From Candidatus Atribacteria bacterium (GTDB lineage Bacteria > Bipolaricaulota > Bipolaricaulia > UBA7950 > UBA9294): DNA of 32,534 bases. Positions 15,956 through 23,147 of the stretch are shown one piece after another; the stretch's first letter is position 1; each line of letters starts with the position of its first letter. The notes under the pieces are model-generated. The model made no database searches, was not told where the DNA came from, and saw only the letters and a list, made by a program, of their open reading frames with translations. Location: contig SPBW01000004.1 of assembly GCA_004525685.1 (NCBI GenBank), positions 1 to 32,534 on the forward strand, read 5' to 3'. The position numbers and the translations under genes were made by a program.

Positions 15956-17361
15956 CGTCTCATCACCTCTTCATGGATTGCACGCACAGCGCTCTCGCCG
16001 TCTTCCTCAGTGACAACGATCGAGACGCTGCATTCAGACGAGCCCTGAGCGATGGCGATGATGTTCACACCATACTGTGCCAGCGCGGTGAACAGCCGGC
16101 CGGCGACGCCAGCAATGCCTCGCATCCCGGCCCCCAATGCCGTCACCACGCCAACGCCATCGAGAGCGCCCACTCGGTCGATCTCGCGGCGCGAGATTTC
16201 TAGGGCGAACTCCTCCTCCAACTTGCCACAAACACAAGCAACGTCATGGGCCGGTATGACGAAGCAGATTGACTGTTCAGAGGAGGCCTGGGAGATCATG
16301 AGCACATTCGCCTTGCACCGCGCAACAGCTTCAAAGGTTCTCGCCGCGATACCTGGCACGCCGAGCATGCCTCGCCCCTCGACAGTCACCATCGATAGCC
16401 CCTGGATGTTGGTCACTGCCTTGACGGTTCCAGGTGCTGGATTCGCTTCAGGCTCGATTCGCGTTCCGCTGGCCTGCGGCCTGAATGTGTTCTTGATTCG
16501 CAGCGGAATTCGCCCGTCAACCAACGGACGAATCGTACGGGGATGTAGTACTGCAGCTCCGAAATACGCCAACTCCCCCACTTCTACATAAGAGAGAACT
16601 GGGATGACCCTCGCATCTTTCACCAATCGCGGATCAGCTGACATGACGCCATCGACATCCGTCCATATCCAGACCTCGTCTGCAGCAAGTGCCTGGCCAA
16701 GAACCGCAGCTGAGAAGTCGCTTCCACCTCGACCGAGCGTTGTCGTCACGCCGTCGACCGTCGCGCCGATGAACCCGCCGATCACTGGGATCACGCCTTG
16801 GGCGATCAACGGCGCCAGATGCCGCGCGCAGTGTTCTGCGGTTTCTACTGGCAAAGGCAACGCATTCTGGAAGGTGTCATCGGTCACGATCACCTCTGCA
16901 GGATTCACCACCTGAGAAGAGGCGCCCATCGTGCAGAGGTGAGCTGCCAGCAGATCAGCAACAAGCAATTCACCGCACGATGTCGCGCGATCCAGCACCC
17001 GAGGCGTAGCTTCCGCAAGGACGTGAACACTCCGGCAAACTGCCACGTAGCTGGCTAGCAGCTCCTCAGCGGCAGTCACAACGCTCCGCCGTTCGGCGGC
17101 GCTCGCGGGAATAAGCTTGTCCGCTGCTTCACGCGTCCGGTGAAGGATTTCCTCAGCAACATCTCGGCACACTGCGTCGCTGCCCGTCGCTGCGGCGCGG
17201 ACGCCACTGGTCAGCATGTCGGTAACGCCACTCATCGCAGAGACAACTGCGACAATGCTATCCCCCTCTGCCTGTTGATCCATGATAATGGCTGCGACGC
17301 GCGCAATCGCATCAGCGTCTGCTACAGATGTACCACCGAATTTCATGATCAGCAGGGGCAC
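15952..17361 (-). CDS. lysC: Aspartate kinase, monofunctional, with C-terminal ACT region
   Basis: This 469-residue kinase phosphorylates aspartate, the first step to threonine, lysine and methionine. The start has KFGGTSV (7-13). The substrate-binding region has DRATSCGE, the nucleotide segment TTLGRGGSDFSA, and the conserved TDVDGVMSADPRLV. Two ACT-like repeats follow after about residue 315 (near GLSMVTVEGRGM and GVGVVTALGAGM), so allosteric control by end products is likely. I chose the GTG at 17361 because GAGGAGA precedes it and the resulting MPLLIMKFGG matches the usual N-terminus. An ATG at 17346, two bases after the hom stop, is the alternative but lacks a ribosome binding site. It overlaps the end of hom by 13 bases. 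Confidence 0.94.
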   Translation of the reverse strand: MPLLIMKFGGTSVADADAIARVAAIIMDQQAEGDSIVAVVSAMSGVTDMLTSGVRAAATGSDAVCRDVAEEILHRTREAADKLIPASAAERRSVVTAAEELLASYVAVCRSVHVLAEATPRVLDRATSCGELLVADLLAAHLCTMGASSQVVNPAEVIVTDDTFQNALPLPVETAEHCARHLAPLIAQGVIPVIGGFIGATVDGVTTTLGRGGSDFSAAVLGQALAADEVWIWTDVDGVMSADPRLVKDARVIPVLSYVEVGELAYFGAAVLHPRTIRPLVDGRIPLRIKNTFRPQASGTRIEPEANPAPGTVKAVTNIQGLSMVTVEGRGMLGVPGIAARTFEAVARCKANVLMISQASSEQSICFVIPAHDVACVCGKLEEEFALEISRREIDRVGALDGVGVVTALGAGMRGIAGVAGRLFTALAQYGVNIIAIAQGSSECSVSIVVTEEDGESAVRAIHEEVMRR

Positions 17362-18431
17362 GGATTCTCTCCTCTCAGCTTGCTCTTCTCCGCCAGATCG
17401 ATCAGATCGCTCAGCACTCCTGCAGCGGTCGTTTCGGGGCCAGCTCCTGGGCCAGCAATCGCCAGTGGATGGATGGGATAACGCCTTGTATGAATGGCGA
17501 TTCGATTCTCAGTTCCAGCAAGTGCTGCAAACGGGTCATGTAGATCGATGCGCGCTAGGCCAACGCTTATGCGCTCGGGCGTGATCTGCGCCAGATAGCG
17601 GATGGCGATACCATCACAGTCCGCATCAGCGAACAACTCTTTCAGCTTCCGGTCTGCCGACGAATAATCTGCAGATGGCGCACCCTGATACGCGTCGCTA
17701 TCGGGGACTAGGCCATCACGCTCTACGTCAGACAACTCTGCAGGCCATCCCACAGCACGCGACAAGATGACGGCTTTGCGCGCAACATCCCGGCCGCCAA
17801 GATCAGCACTGGGATCCGGTTCCGCATACCCCAAAGCAATTGCGTCGCTCAGTGCTGCAGAGAACGCATGCCCCTCAGACACTTGATTGACAAGATAGCC
17901 GAGTGTCCCGCTCAGTGCCCCCCTCATCCTGGTGACCAAGTCTCCTGTCGCAAGCAATGATCGCAAGGTGGAAAGGATGGGAAGCCCGGCACCCACGGTC
18001 GCCTCGTACCGAACGCGCGGATGATTGAACAGAGGTCCAGAGACACTCCACGCTTCGCACAAGGGCAGCTTGTTGGCAAGAACAACACCCGCTGCGCCTG
18101 ACGACGCGAGTACCTCGCACCAGCCTGCCGCCATACCGGAAGCAGCTGTTGCATCGACAAACAGGGTGCGGCTTGTTGCTAGATCAGAGAAGCGATAGAT
18201 AGGCGGCAGCGCGGAAGGACATATTCCTATGGACGATCCTTCGGCTTTCGCGCTGAGGGCTTCATCAACCAAGCTTGCTGATAAGCCTCTCTCGTGATAG
18301 AGAAGGCCACCGCGATCTGCCAAGCCAACGATGCGAAGCTGGGAATCTGCCTTCTGAATCTGCTTGGCCAGGGCGCGACCGACACGACCAAGGCCAACGA
18401 TGACAACATCCAGGCTCCGATCACTCTTCAT
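17349..18431 (-). CDS. hom: Homoserine dehydrogenase, short form without ACT domain
   Basis: This 360-residue enzyme reduces aspartate semialdehyde to homoserine. The Rossmann motif is VGLGRVGRAL (12-21), the catalytic Lys is K121 in LANKLPL, and GALSGTLGYL leads to GYAEPDPSADLGGRDVARK with D210 and K219. It stops after the catalytic domain, so feedback by threonine through an ACT domain is absent, as in the short forms of the family. The ATG at 18431 has GAGGAGA six bases before it. It is the first structural gene of the operon and lies 20 bases after the U-tract of the attenuator, so its expression should depend directly on readthrough. Confidence 0.95.
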   Translation of the reverse strand: MKSDRSLDVVIVGLGRVGRALAKQIQKADSQLRIVGLADRGGLLYHERGLSASLVDEALSAKAEGSSIGICPSALPPIYRFSDLATSRTLFVDATAASGMAAGWCEVLASSGAAGVVLANKLPLCEAWSVSGPLFNHPRVRYEATVGAGLPILSTLRSLLATGDLVTRMRGALSGTLGYLVNQVSEGHAFSAALSDAIALGYAEPDPSADLGGRDVARKAVILSRAVGWPAELSDVERDGLVPDSDAYQGAPSADYSSADRKLKELFADADCDGIAIRYLAQITPERISVGLARIDLHDPFAALAGTENRIAIHTRRYPIHPLAIAGPGAGPETTAAGVLSDLIDLAEKSKLRGENPCPC

Positions 18432-18451
18432 GACAGTTCTCCTCTCTGGTC

Positions 18452-18486
18452 AAAAAGAAAAGGACCGCAGGGTTGGCCTGCAGCCC
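18452..18486 (-). terminator. Intrinsic terminator (attenuator) in the threonine operon leader
   Basis: On the minus strand the arms GGGCTGCAGG (18486-18477) and CCTGCGGTCC (18471-18462) form a 10-bp stem including two G-U pairs, with loop CCAAC. It runs straight into a T-rich tract TTTTCTTTTT (18461-18452). This is the only convincing intrinsic terminator I found in the window. It sits between the operon promoter and hom, so it should terminate part of the transcripts unless disrupted. Confidence 0.87.
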
Positions 18487-18491
18487 ATCTC

Positions 18492-18526
18492 GCCATCTGA
18501 CTCCGATTCCTTCGGAGCTAGATGGC
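18492..18526 (-). promoter_or_regulatory. Two-part hairpin overlapping the leader peptide stop
   Basis: The outer arms GCCATCT (18526-18520) and AGATGGC (18498-18492) enclose inner arms CTCCGA and TCGGAG with loop AGGAA and a 2x2 internal loop. The 5' outer arm covers the last leader codons (Ala, Ile, first stop bases), so ribosome position will decide whether it forms. The 3' arm is followed by a second AGATGG (18490-18485) reaching into the terminator's 5' arm, so CCATCT has two competing partners. Confidence 0.75.
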
Positions 18527-18607
18527 CACAGTCGTCGTACCGAAACCCAGCCAGGATCGCGTCAACATCATCATGCTGCGTCCCAGGTGCACGGTTGCGG
18601 TATTCAT
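18518..18607 (-). CDS. Threonine operon leader peptide, 29 codons
   Basis: The ATG at 18607 opens a frame of 29 codons ending TAG at 18520-18518. The peptide starts MNTATVHLGRSMMMLTRSWL and ends Thr-Thr-Thr-Val-Ala-Ile before the stop. Six of 29 residues are Thr, with three consecutive Thr codons (24-26), and the last codon is Ile. Thr and Ile are the amino acids sensed by the thrL leader of enterobacteria. The position just ahead of a hairpin and terminator fits attenuation: ribosome stalling on Thr codons when charged tRNA is scarce would free the operon from termination. No ribosome binding site precedes the ATG, which lies seven bases after the -10, so it should be translated as a leaderless start. 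The sequence is not similar to E. coli ThrL beyond the Thr codons. Confidence 0.72.
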   Translation of the reverse strand: MNTATVHLGRSMMMLTRSWLGFGTTTVAI

Positions 18608-18613
18608 AGAGCT

Positions 18614-18642
18614 AACATAGGCGCAATCGAGCGCGATGTCAA
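18614..18642 (-). promoter_or_regulatory. Promoter of the threonine operon
   Basis: On the minus strand a perfect -35 TTGACA (18642-18637), a 17-base spacer and -10 TATGTT (18619-18614). Start seven bases after the -10 gives position 18607, the A of the leader peptide ATG, and a leader of about 176 bases before hom. The remaining 18643-18816, up to the aminopeptidase stop, shows nothing I can name. Confidence 0.8.
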
Positions 18643-18816
18643 CCTCACAGCACTGAGACCTTGACCTGAAGGGACAAATTGCGATCACACAACGGAACCG
18701 CGTTGGAATGGATACCCCTTTCACACAGGTGATCGCCTGTCGTATTTCATGTTAGCCCGAGCGTGCGTTTGCCGAACTGGTCATCAACTCTCACGCGAAT
18801 CGTCAAATCAAACTGA

Positions 18817-20691
18817 CTAGTGGATGGTCAAGTATCCAGCTTCCGCCAGCAAGCTGATTGCCTGCTCGATGTCTGCCGTTGCGAATACCTGCCGGAAGTC
18901 GAGTGACAAGCAAGCCGCAATCTCAGGGACCGTTCTCGTTCCATCTGCCAGGTTTGCCAGCAGCTGCAGCGGCGCACCGTGATGCGAGAACAGCTTCTCT
19001 TCCAAGAACTCTCGATCCTCTTTGGGGAGGTTCTGAATCGCCTCATAGCGCACGGGCCCATCGAGGATCCGTACGGGCCTTATGTCATTGCAGCCACTCG
19101 CATCTGTCTCATTGGAGCTTCTGTGATTCGCCATCAGAGCACAACAGGTTGCTTGCAGGGCGTCCACATGCAAGACAGGATTCCAAGTGTCTTCGCCAAG
19201 CAGCTTGGCGAGCGAGTCAGCTCGCGATGTTTCGGTCGCCAATGCAGTGTCCAGCAGCAGTCGCTGCATCGCGCCGTCCGCAGATCGCGCCAGCGTGCTC
19301 GCTAGAGCCAGTTCGCGTTGACTGAACGCCAGCAGCCACGCCGCCAGCAGCTGCGGCTCGCAAGGTCCCCACGTCGGCAGGGTAGACAGCAGCGCGGTGA
19401 GAACGCCCACACACTTCAGACGCGTCGGATCGACCTTCTCGATCGTGTCCAGATCGGTGTGCCAATACGGATCATCGTGCCCAAGCATCGCCGAAGGAGC
19501 ATTCACCGGAGGCGCCTGAAAGACGAGATGGTCGCTCCCTCCGCTGGGGGCATCGAGGATCCAGTGGAGCACGCGACGCGACCCCTGCGCCGCCAAGAAG
19601 CGCGCATCGGAAGCGATGGTTGCCAACAGTGGCTCGAAACAGGCATTGAGAAAGACGGGATGCGAATTGGGTACGCGGAACACGCGCAGCGGTTCGCCGA
19701 TAAGCTCGGGGGATTGCCCCACCATGTCGAGATTGATGGAGAACAGCACGTCCTTCAGACTGTCCGCATTGGCCGCCGCCCAGGGAACGGCTCCATTGAA
19801 CTCCGGGACCCACACCAGACGAACCGCGTTCGCCAACTCACCCTGCTCCGCCAGCTTGGTGAGAATGCGAGCGATTTCCAGCATCACGCCGCTTCCCGAA
19901 GCGTTGTCATTGGCCGACTGGGCAGGATGACAGAGATGAGCGACCAGCAGAATCTCACGCGCCGCTTCGTCGGATCCAGCAACCGTCGCCTCCAGGACTT
20001 GCATCGGATTGTCGACGAACTCGGCGTCCACTTGGCCGCGAACGCGCACGGGTCCCTTCTCTAGATCCTTCAGCAACGCATCGGCAGTGCGACGAGAGAT
20101 GGAGAAGCCCATCGGCAGCCAATCCAACTCATCAGCCTTGGGAAACAATCCCCCATACTGCACCAAGTCATACGACGGAGCAGCGCGTTCAACATCCGGA
20201 TAGAGGATGATCGCGGCAACGCCCCTTCCCTTCAGGCATTTGAGCATGGAGGCCGGCCGCCCATTCGTCAGCAGGAACTTGCCTCGGAGATCGAGACCCT
20301 CGAAGCAGTCTTCAGAATCGCCTGCGCCGACGTGAACGACCTCGCCGTCTGCGTCCCCTCCGGCCGACTGTCCCAGAATCGATTGTTTGACGATATCGTA
20401 CGACCCGAGTCGCTTCTCCTTGGGATCAATCTGGCTCAGGCTGCCTGCTCGAACGGTCCAACCGGGCGGCGCGATCCACCCGAAGGTTGTCGTTTCGCCA
20501 TCGGCAACGAACGTTGACACCCTAGATTGGATGTCCAGTGCTGTGAGTTCTTCGGCGACGTAACGAACGGCGTCATCGTATCCCGGTGATGCCTGAATCC
20601 GGTGGAATGCGGCAATCTCGGCAACCGTGTTCTTGGCCCGAAGGCCAGACAATTCATCCGCGAGGAACGAGAGAAGCGCGTCAAGTTTCAT
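18817..20691 (-). CDS. M28-type zinc aminopeptidase with C-terminal helical extension
   Basis: This 624-residue protein has the five metal ligands of a two-zinc M28 peptidase: His252 (VAHLCHP), Asp262 (ANDNASG), Glu297 in the PEFNG motif with its catalytic neighbour, Asp322 (NLDMVG) and His411 (YWHTDLD). A PA-like insert lies before them (about 115-235). The VAHLCHPxxSANDNASG form is characteristic of the aminopeptidase-like DUF4910 group. Residues after about 540 look like a winged-helix or PqqD-like module (LADGTRTVPEIAACL), which is unexpected in a peptidase. There is no signal peptide, so it is cytoplasmic. GGGAGG four bases before the ATG sets the start. A TACACT box (20712-20707) with a weak -35 may give it its own promoter, or it may be read from the WYL gene 72 bases upstream. 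Confidence 0.85.
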   Translation of the reverse strand: MKLDALLSFLADELSGLRAKNTVAEIAAFHRIQASPGYDDAVRYVAEELTALDIQSRVSTFVADGETTTFGWIAPPGWTVRAGSLSQIDPKEKRLGSYDIVKQSILGQSAGGDADGEVVHVGAGDSEDCFEGLDLRGKFLLTNGRPASMLKCLKGRGVAAIILYPDVERAAPSYDLVQYGGLFPKADELDWLPMGFSISRRTADALLKDLEKGPVRVRGQVDAEFVDNPMQVLEATVAGSDEAAREILLVAHLCHPAQSANDNASGSGVMLEIARILTKLAEQGELANAVRLVWVPEFNGAVPWAAANADSLKDVLFSINLDMVGQSPELIGEPLRVFRVPNSHPVFLNACFEPLLATIASDARFLAAQGSRRVLHWILDAPSGGSDHLVFQAPPVNAPSAMLGHDDPYWHTDLDTIEKVDPTRLKCVGVLTALLSTLPTWGPCEPQLLAAWLLAFSQRELALASTLARSADGAMQRLLLDTALATETSRADSLAKLLGEDTWNPVLHVDALQATCCALMANHRSSNETDASGCNDIRPVRILDGPVRYEAIQNLPKEDREFLEEKLFSHHGAPLQLLANLADGTRTVPEIAACLSLDFRQVFATADIEQAISLLAEAGYLTIH

Positions 20692-20763
20692 GGAACCTCC
20701 CGCGGAAGTGTAGCCAAGCTGCGTTCACGGATCGACTCCGCGTCTGTCGTGTCGGATGCTGAC

Positions 20764-21729
20764 TCATCGCTCGTAGTAGACACGACGGGTTTGTTCTCCG
20801 AAGTCGGCGATCGAAAGGCGAAGCGCCTCTGGAGAAAGGACCTCAACGGCGCCTCCGAAGCCCAGCAGCATGGACCGCGCTTGCTCGAGGAACTCGAATG
20901 TCAGCTGCAAGCGAAGTCGACCGCCATGCTCCAGCGTCTCACAGATTGCTACCCTCTCCATGCCAAGTTCACTCTTGAGAGAAGGGAGTAAATCCGCATG
21001 AACAAGTGCCGTCACAGCGAATGCCGGTCGATTGGCCTTGTGCCTGGCCGCCCATTGCGACCAGTAAGTGACGAGATCGAAGGTCTCATCCCGCACGAAT
21101 CTCTCTTCGAGCAGCACGGCTTGGACCACAGAGGAGGCGCGATCCACATGAATCCCGCCGTCTCTGGCGCGCCAGATGATGTACCACCGAGTTGCCTTGG
21201 CAACCAAGCCGTAGGGAGCGATCTCCCGATCGATGGTGATTCCTCGCACGCGTTGAAACGTCACGGTCATCCACCGATCAGACCATACGCCTTGACGCAA
21301 GGTCGAGAGCGTCGGTGCAGGATCACAAGTTGCGTTCCACGATTCAGGATCGAGGTAGATCCGGCTTCGCACATGCTGCTCAATGCCTCGCCGGGCAACA
21401 GGAAGCGCCGCAGCCAGCTTGAGCAAGGCACCTCGTGCCTCCTGCCCAACGCCAAGGTCGACCAGCGGCGTAGGAACAGCCATCACGAACAAGGCGGCCA
21501 GCTCATCTTGAGTCAAGTCCGTGAGTCTGATCCGGTAGTCCTCGTGAAGATAGCACCCTCCGCCAAGACCACGCTCGCTATACACGGGAAATCCAGCAAC
21601 CCGAAGCGCATACACGTCGCGATAGACCGTCCGAACAGACACCTCAAGCTCATCAGCCAGTCGATCGGCGGTCATACGCCCACGCGTTTGCAGCAGCATC
21701 AACAACGACAGCAATCGATCCGCTCGCAT
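20764..21729 (-). CDS. WYL-domain transcriptional regulator (HTH_11 + WYL)
   Basis: This 321-residue protein has an N-terminal DeoR-like winged helix (1-55; RLADELEVSVRTVYRDVYAL as recognition region) and a middle WYL domain, here reading RWYIIWRARDG, with a following WCX-type C-terminal region. The family senses nucleic acid or other ligands and controls nearby genes or stress responses. The ATG at 21729 (MRADRLLSLL) has GGGAGG four bases upstream; an earlier in-frame ATG at 21762 lacks one. It is divergent from a GyrI-like ligand-binding gene and lies upstream of the aminopeptidase. Divergent WYL and GyrI-like genes often form a local regulatory pair, but that is inference here. Confidence 0.88.
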   Translation of the reverse strand: MRADRLLSLLMLLQTRGRMTADRLADELEVSVRTVYRDVYALRVAGFPVYSERGLGGGCYLHEDYRIRLTDLTQDELAALFVMAVPTPLVDLGVGQEARGALLKLAAALPVARRGIEQHVRSRIYLDPESWNATCDPAPTLSTLRQGVWSDRWMTVTFQRVRGITIDREIAPYGLVAKATRWYIIWRARDGGIHVDRASSVVQAVLLEERFVRDETFDLVTYWSQWAARHKANRPAFAVTALVHADLLPSLKSELGMERVAICETLEHGGRLRLQLTFEFLEQARSMLLGFGGAVEVLSPEALRLSIADFGEQTRRVYYER

Positions 21730-21772
21730 GGTGCCTCCCAACGTGGACAGCCTACCTGACACAAGATGTCTA

Positions 21773-21802
21773 GTTATAGCGTTACCATGAGCCGTAGATC
21801 AA
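21773..21802 (-). promoter_or_regulatory. Promoter of the WYL regulator gene
   Basis: On the minus strand -35 TTGATC (21802-21797), spacer of 18 bases and -10 TATAAC (21778-21773), giving a start near 21766 and about 37 bases of leader with a good ribosome binding site. It occupies most of the 91-base space shared with the divergent GyrI-like gene, so control of both is likely joint. Confidence 0.6.
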
Positions 21803-21820
21803 GGAGCACAAGGAGGAAGC

Positions 21821-22294
21821 ATGGTTCAATTGAAAGTAGAACTCGCCACTCTTCCCGCGATGCGCGTCGCCAGCGCGCTTGGATTCGGAGCAGAGCCTGA
21901 GGGCATTGCGTGGGACATGATCGCATCGTTTGCACAAGAGGCAGGGATTGATCTTGTGGACAAGGACAATGTCACCTTCGGATTCAATAATCCAGACCCG
22001 TCGCCAGGCAGTGAGAACTACGGCTACGAGATCTGGCTACCTGTGGCGGCTTCAGTGGTGGGAGTCGATCCGGTGCAAATCAAGGACTTCGCCGGAGGCA
22101 CGTATGCCACCACTCGCTTCACTGGGTTGTCCAACATTGGCCGTGTGTGGAAGGAGCTGGTCGCCTGGGTTGAGGACAGTCCGCATTCGTTCGGACCTGA
22201 TTTCTGCCACTGTCTAGAGAAGCTACACAATCCATTGGAGACTGATCCTGAGAAATATGTCTTCGACTTGTACTTATCAGTGAGGACATCGTAG
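21821..22294 (+). CDS. GyrI-like small-molecule-binding domain protein
   Basis: This 157-residue protein is a single GyrI-like (SHS2-repeat) effector-binding domain without a DNA-binding part. FGFNNPDPSPGSENYGYEIW (about 53-72) and its Glu70 match the ligand-binding core of the family, and DFAGGTYATTRF supplies the second repeat's strand. Members bind hydrophobic cationic compounds or hydrolyse small epoxides and esters. AGGAGG five bases before the ATG fixes the start. It is divergent from the WYL regulator and followed after 138 bases by the cyclase gene, which has its own promoter-like sequence. Function beyond ligand binding cannot be told. Confidence 0.85.
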   Translation: MVQLKVELATLPAMRVASALGFGAEPEGIAWDMIASFAQEAGIDLVDKDNVTFGFNNPDPSPGSENYGYEIWLPVAASVVGVDPVQIKDFAGGTYATTRFTGLSNIGRVWKELVAWVEDSPHSFGPDFCHCLEKLHNPLETDPEKYVFDLYLSVRTS

Positions 22295-22362
22295 CAGTGG
22301 CACCCCTGCGTCGGCTTGTACGCTGGTCTCATGCTTTCGCATGGCTTGGGTGATGAATCGAG

Positions 22363-22385
22363 TATGATTTCGTACAGTCACTGTA
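22363..22385 (+). promoter_or_regulatory. -10 box and palindromic operator before the cyclase gene
   Basis: A TATGAT box (22363-22368) is followed four bases later by a 13-bp palindrome, TACAGT-C-ACTGTA (22373-22385), which would cover the predicted transcription start near 22375. This is a good place for a repressor site. No convincing -35 is seen, so an activator may also be involved. Confidence 0.5.
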
Positions 22386-22394
22386 TCGCGGCGG

Positions 22395-22418
22395 CAAGGG
22401 CTCCTGCTGGAGCCCTTG
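22395..22418 (+). repeat. 10-bp perfect hairpin in the 5' leader of the cyclase gene
   Basis: The arms CAAGGGCTCC (22395-22404) and GGAGCCCTTG (22409-22418) enclose loop TGCT. The stem ends 14 bases before the ATG, just ahead of the GGAGGA ribosome binding site. It contains its own GGAG, a possible decoy or competing ribosome binding site. Without a T-run it is not a terminator for the gene upstream. Confidence 0.6.
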
Positions 22419-22432
22419 TGCTTGGAGGAGAC

Positions 22433-23068
22433 ATGAAACTCATCGATCTAAGCCAACAATTGCAGCACGGAAGCCTGTCCTACCCCGGCACAACATCGGG
22501 TGTGAGCATTGACCATCTTGATACAGACGTGGAGGGCATCACTGTCTCGGTGCTAGACACATTCGACCCGCATTGCGGAACGCACTACGATGCCCCACTC
22601 CATTTTGTGCCTGGAGCTCTCGATGTGGCTTCAGCACCTCTCGTCCTGCCCGAAGTGGTCCTTCTCTCTTCGGCGATCAGCCCGATCCCCCCAGAAGTGC
22701 TGGACGGTCTGCTGTCATCTCTGGAAGGAAGAGCTGTCCTATTCTCTACGGGTTGGGAACAACATGCAGCCACTCAAGCATTCTTCAAGGATTTCCCTGT
22801 GCTCAGCAAGGAGCTGGCAATCAGACTCATCCAACAGCGCGTAGCGTTGGTGGGGATCGATTCTCCCAGTGTGGATGGGGCAGTCAGCAGCTACCCTGTG
22901 CATCGAGCGCTCCTATCGGCCGGGATTCCTATTCTTGAAGGACTTGTCAATCTCCGGGCTCTCATCGAACCCATCGAGAACGCCAGCAGAGTGCGCCTTG
23001 CCGCATTCCCTCTACGGATACTAGGTCTAGAGGGCTCGCCAGTTCGAGCCGTCGCGCTTGTGGAATAG
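22433..23068 (+). CDS. Cyclase / kynurenine-formamidase-like metal hydrolase
   Basis: This 211-residue protein of the cyclase family (COG1878) has the metal motif H-x-G-T-H-x-D-x-P-x-H as HCGTHYDAPLH, giving His47, His51, Asp53 and His57. A later STGW segment and GIDSPSVDG match the rest of the fold. Relatives hydrolyse N-formylkynurenine, isatin or cyclic amides in the cytoplasm; the substrate here is not identifiable. GGAGGA precedes the ATG at 22433, whereas the upstream in-frame methionines lack such a site and would include the hairpin. It is followed after 79 bases by the oxidoreductase gene, which suggests, but does not prove, a shared catabolic role for 22433-25076. Confidence 0.88.
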   Translation: MKLIDLSQQLQHGSLSYPGTTSGVSIDHLDTDVEGITVSVLDTFDPHCGTHYDAPLHFVPGALDVASAPLVLPEVVLLSSAISPIPPEVLDGLLSSLEGRAVLFSTGWEQHAATQAFFKDFPVLSKELAIRLIQQRVALVGIDSPSVDGAVSSYPVHRALLSAGIPILEGLVNLRALIEPIENASRVRLAAFPLRILGLEGSPVRAVALVE

Positions 23069-23147
23069 CGCCATTACCCAGCCTGAGCAGGGCACTCGCA
23101 CAGCTGTCAGCTGCTCCGTACAATCGCCGGGAGATGAAGGAGTCATG

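Noticed and set aside
18432..18607. T-box or lysine/SAM riboswitch as an alternative reading of the threonine leader
   Set aside because: No T-box core sequence was recognised and the region is too short for a lysine riboswitch, while the Thr-rich ORF gives a simpler explanation.
19318..20064. 248-codon plus-strand open frame opposite the M28-type aminopeptidase
   Set aside because: Arg/His/Gln-rich shadow of the real gene, with no start signal or domain.
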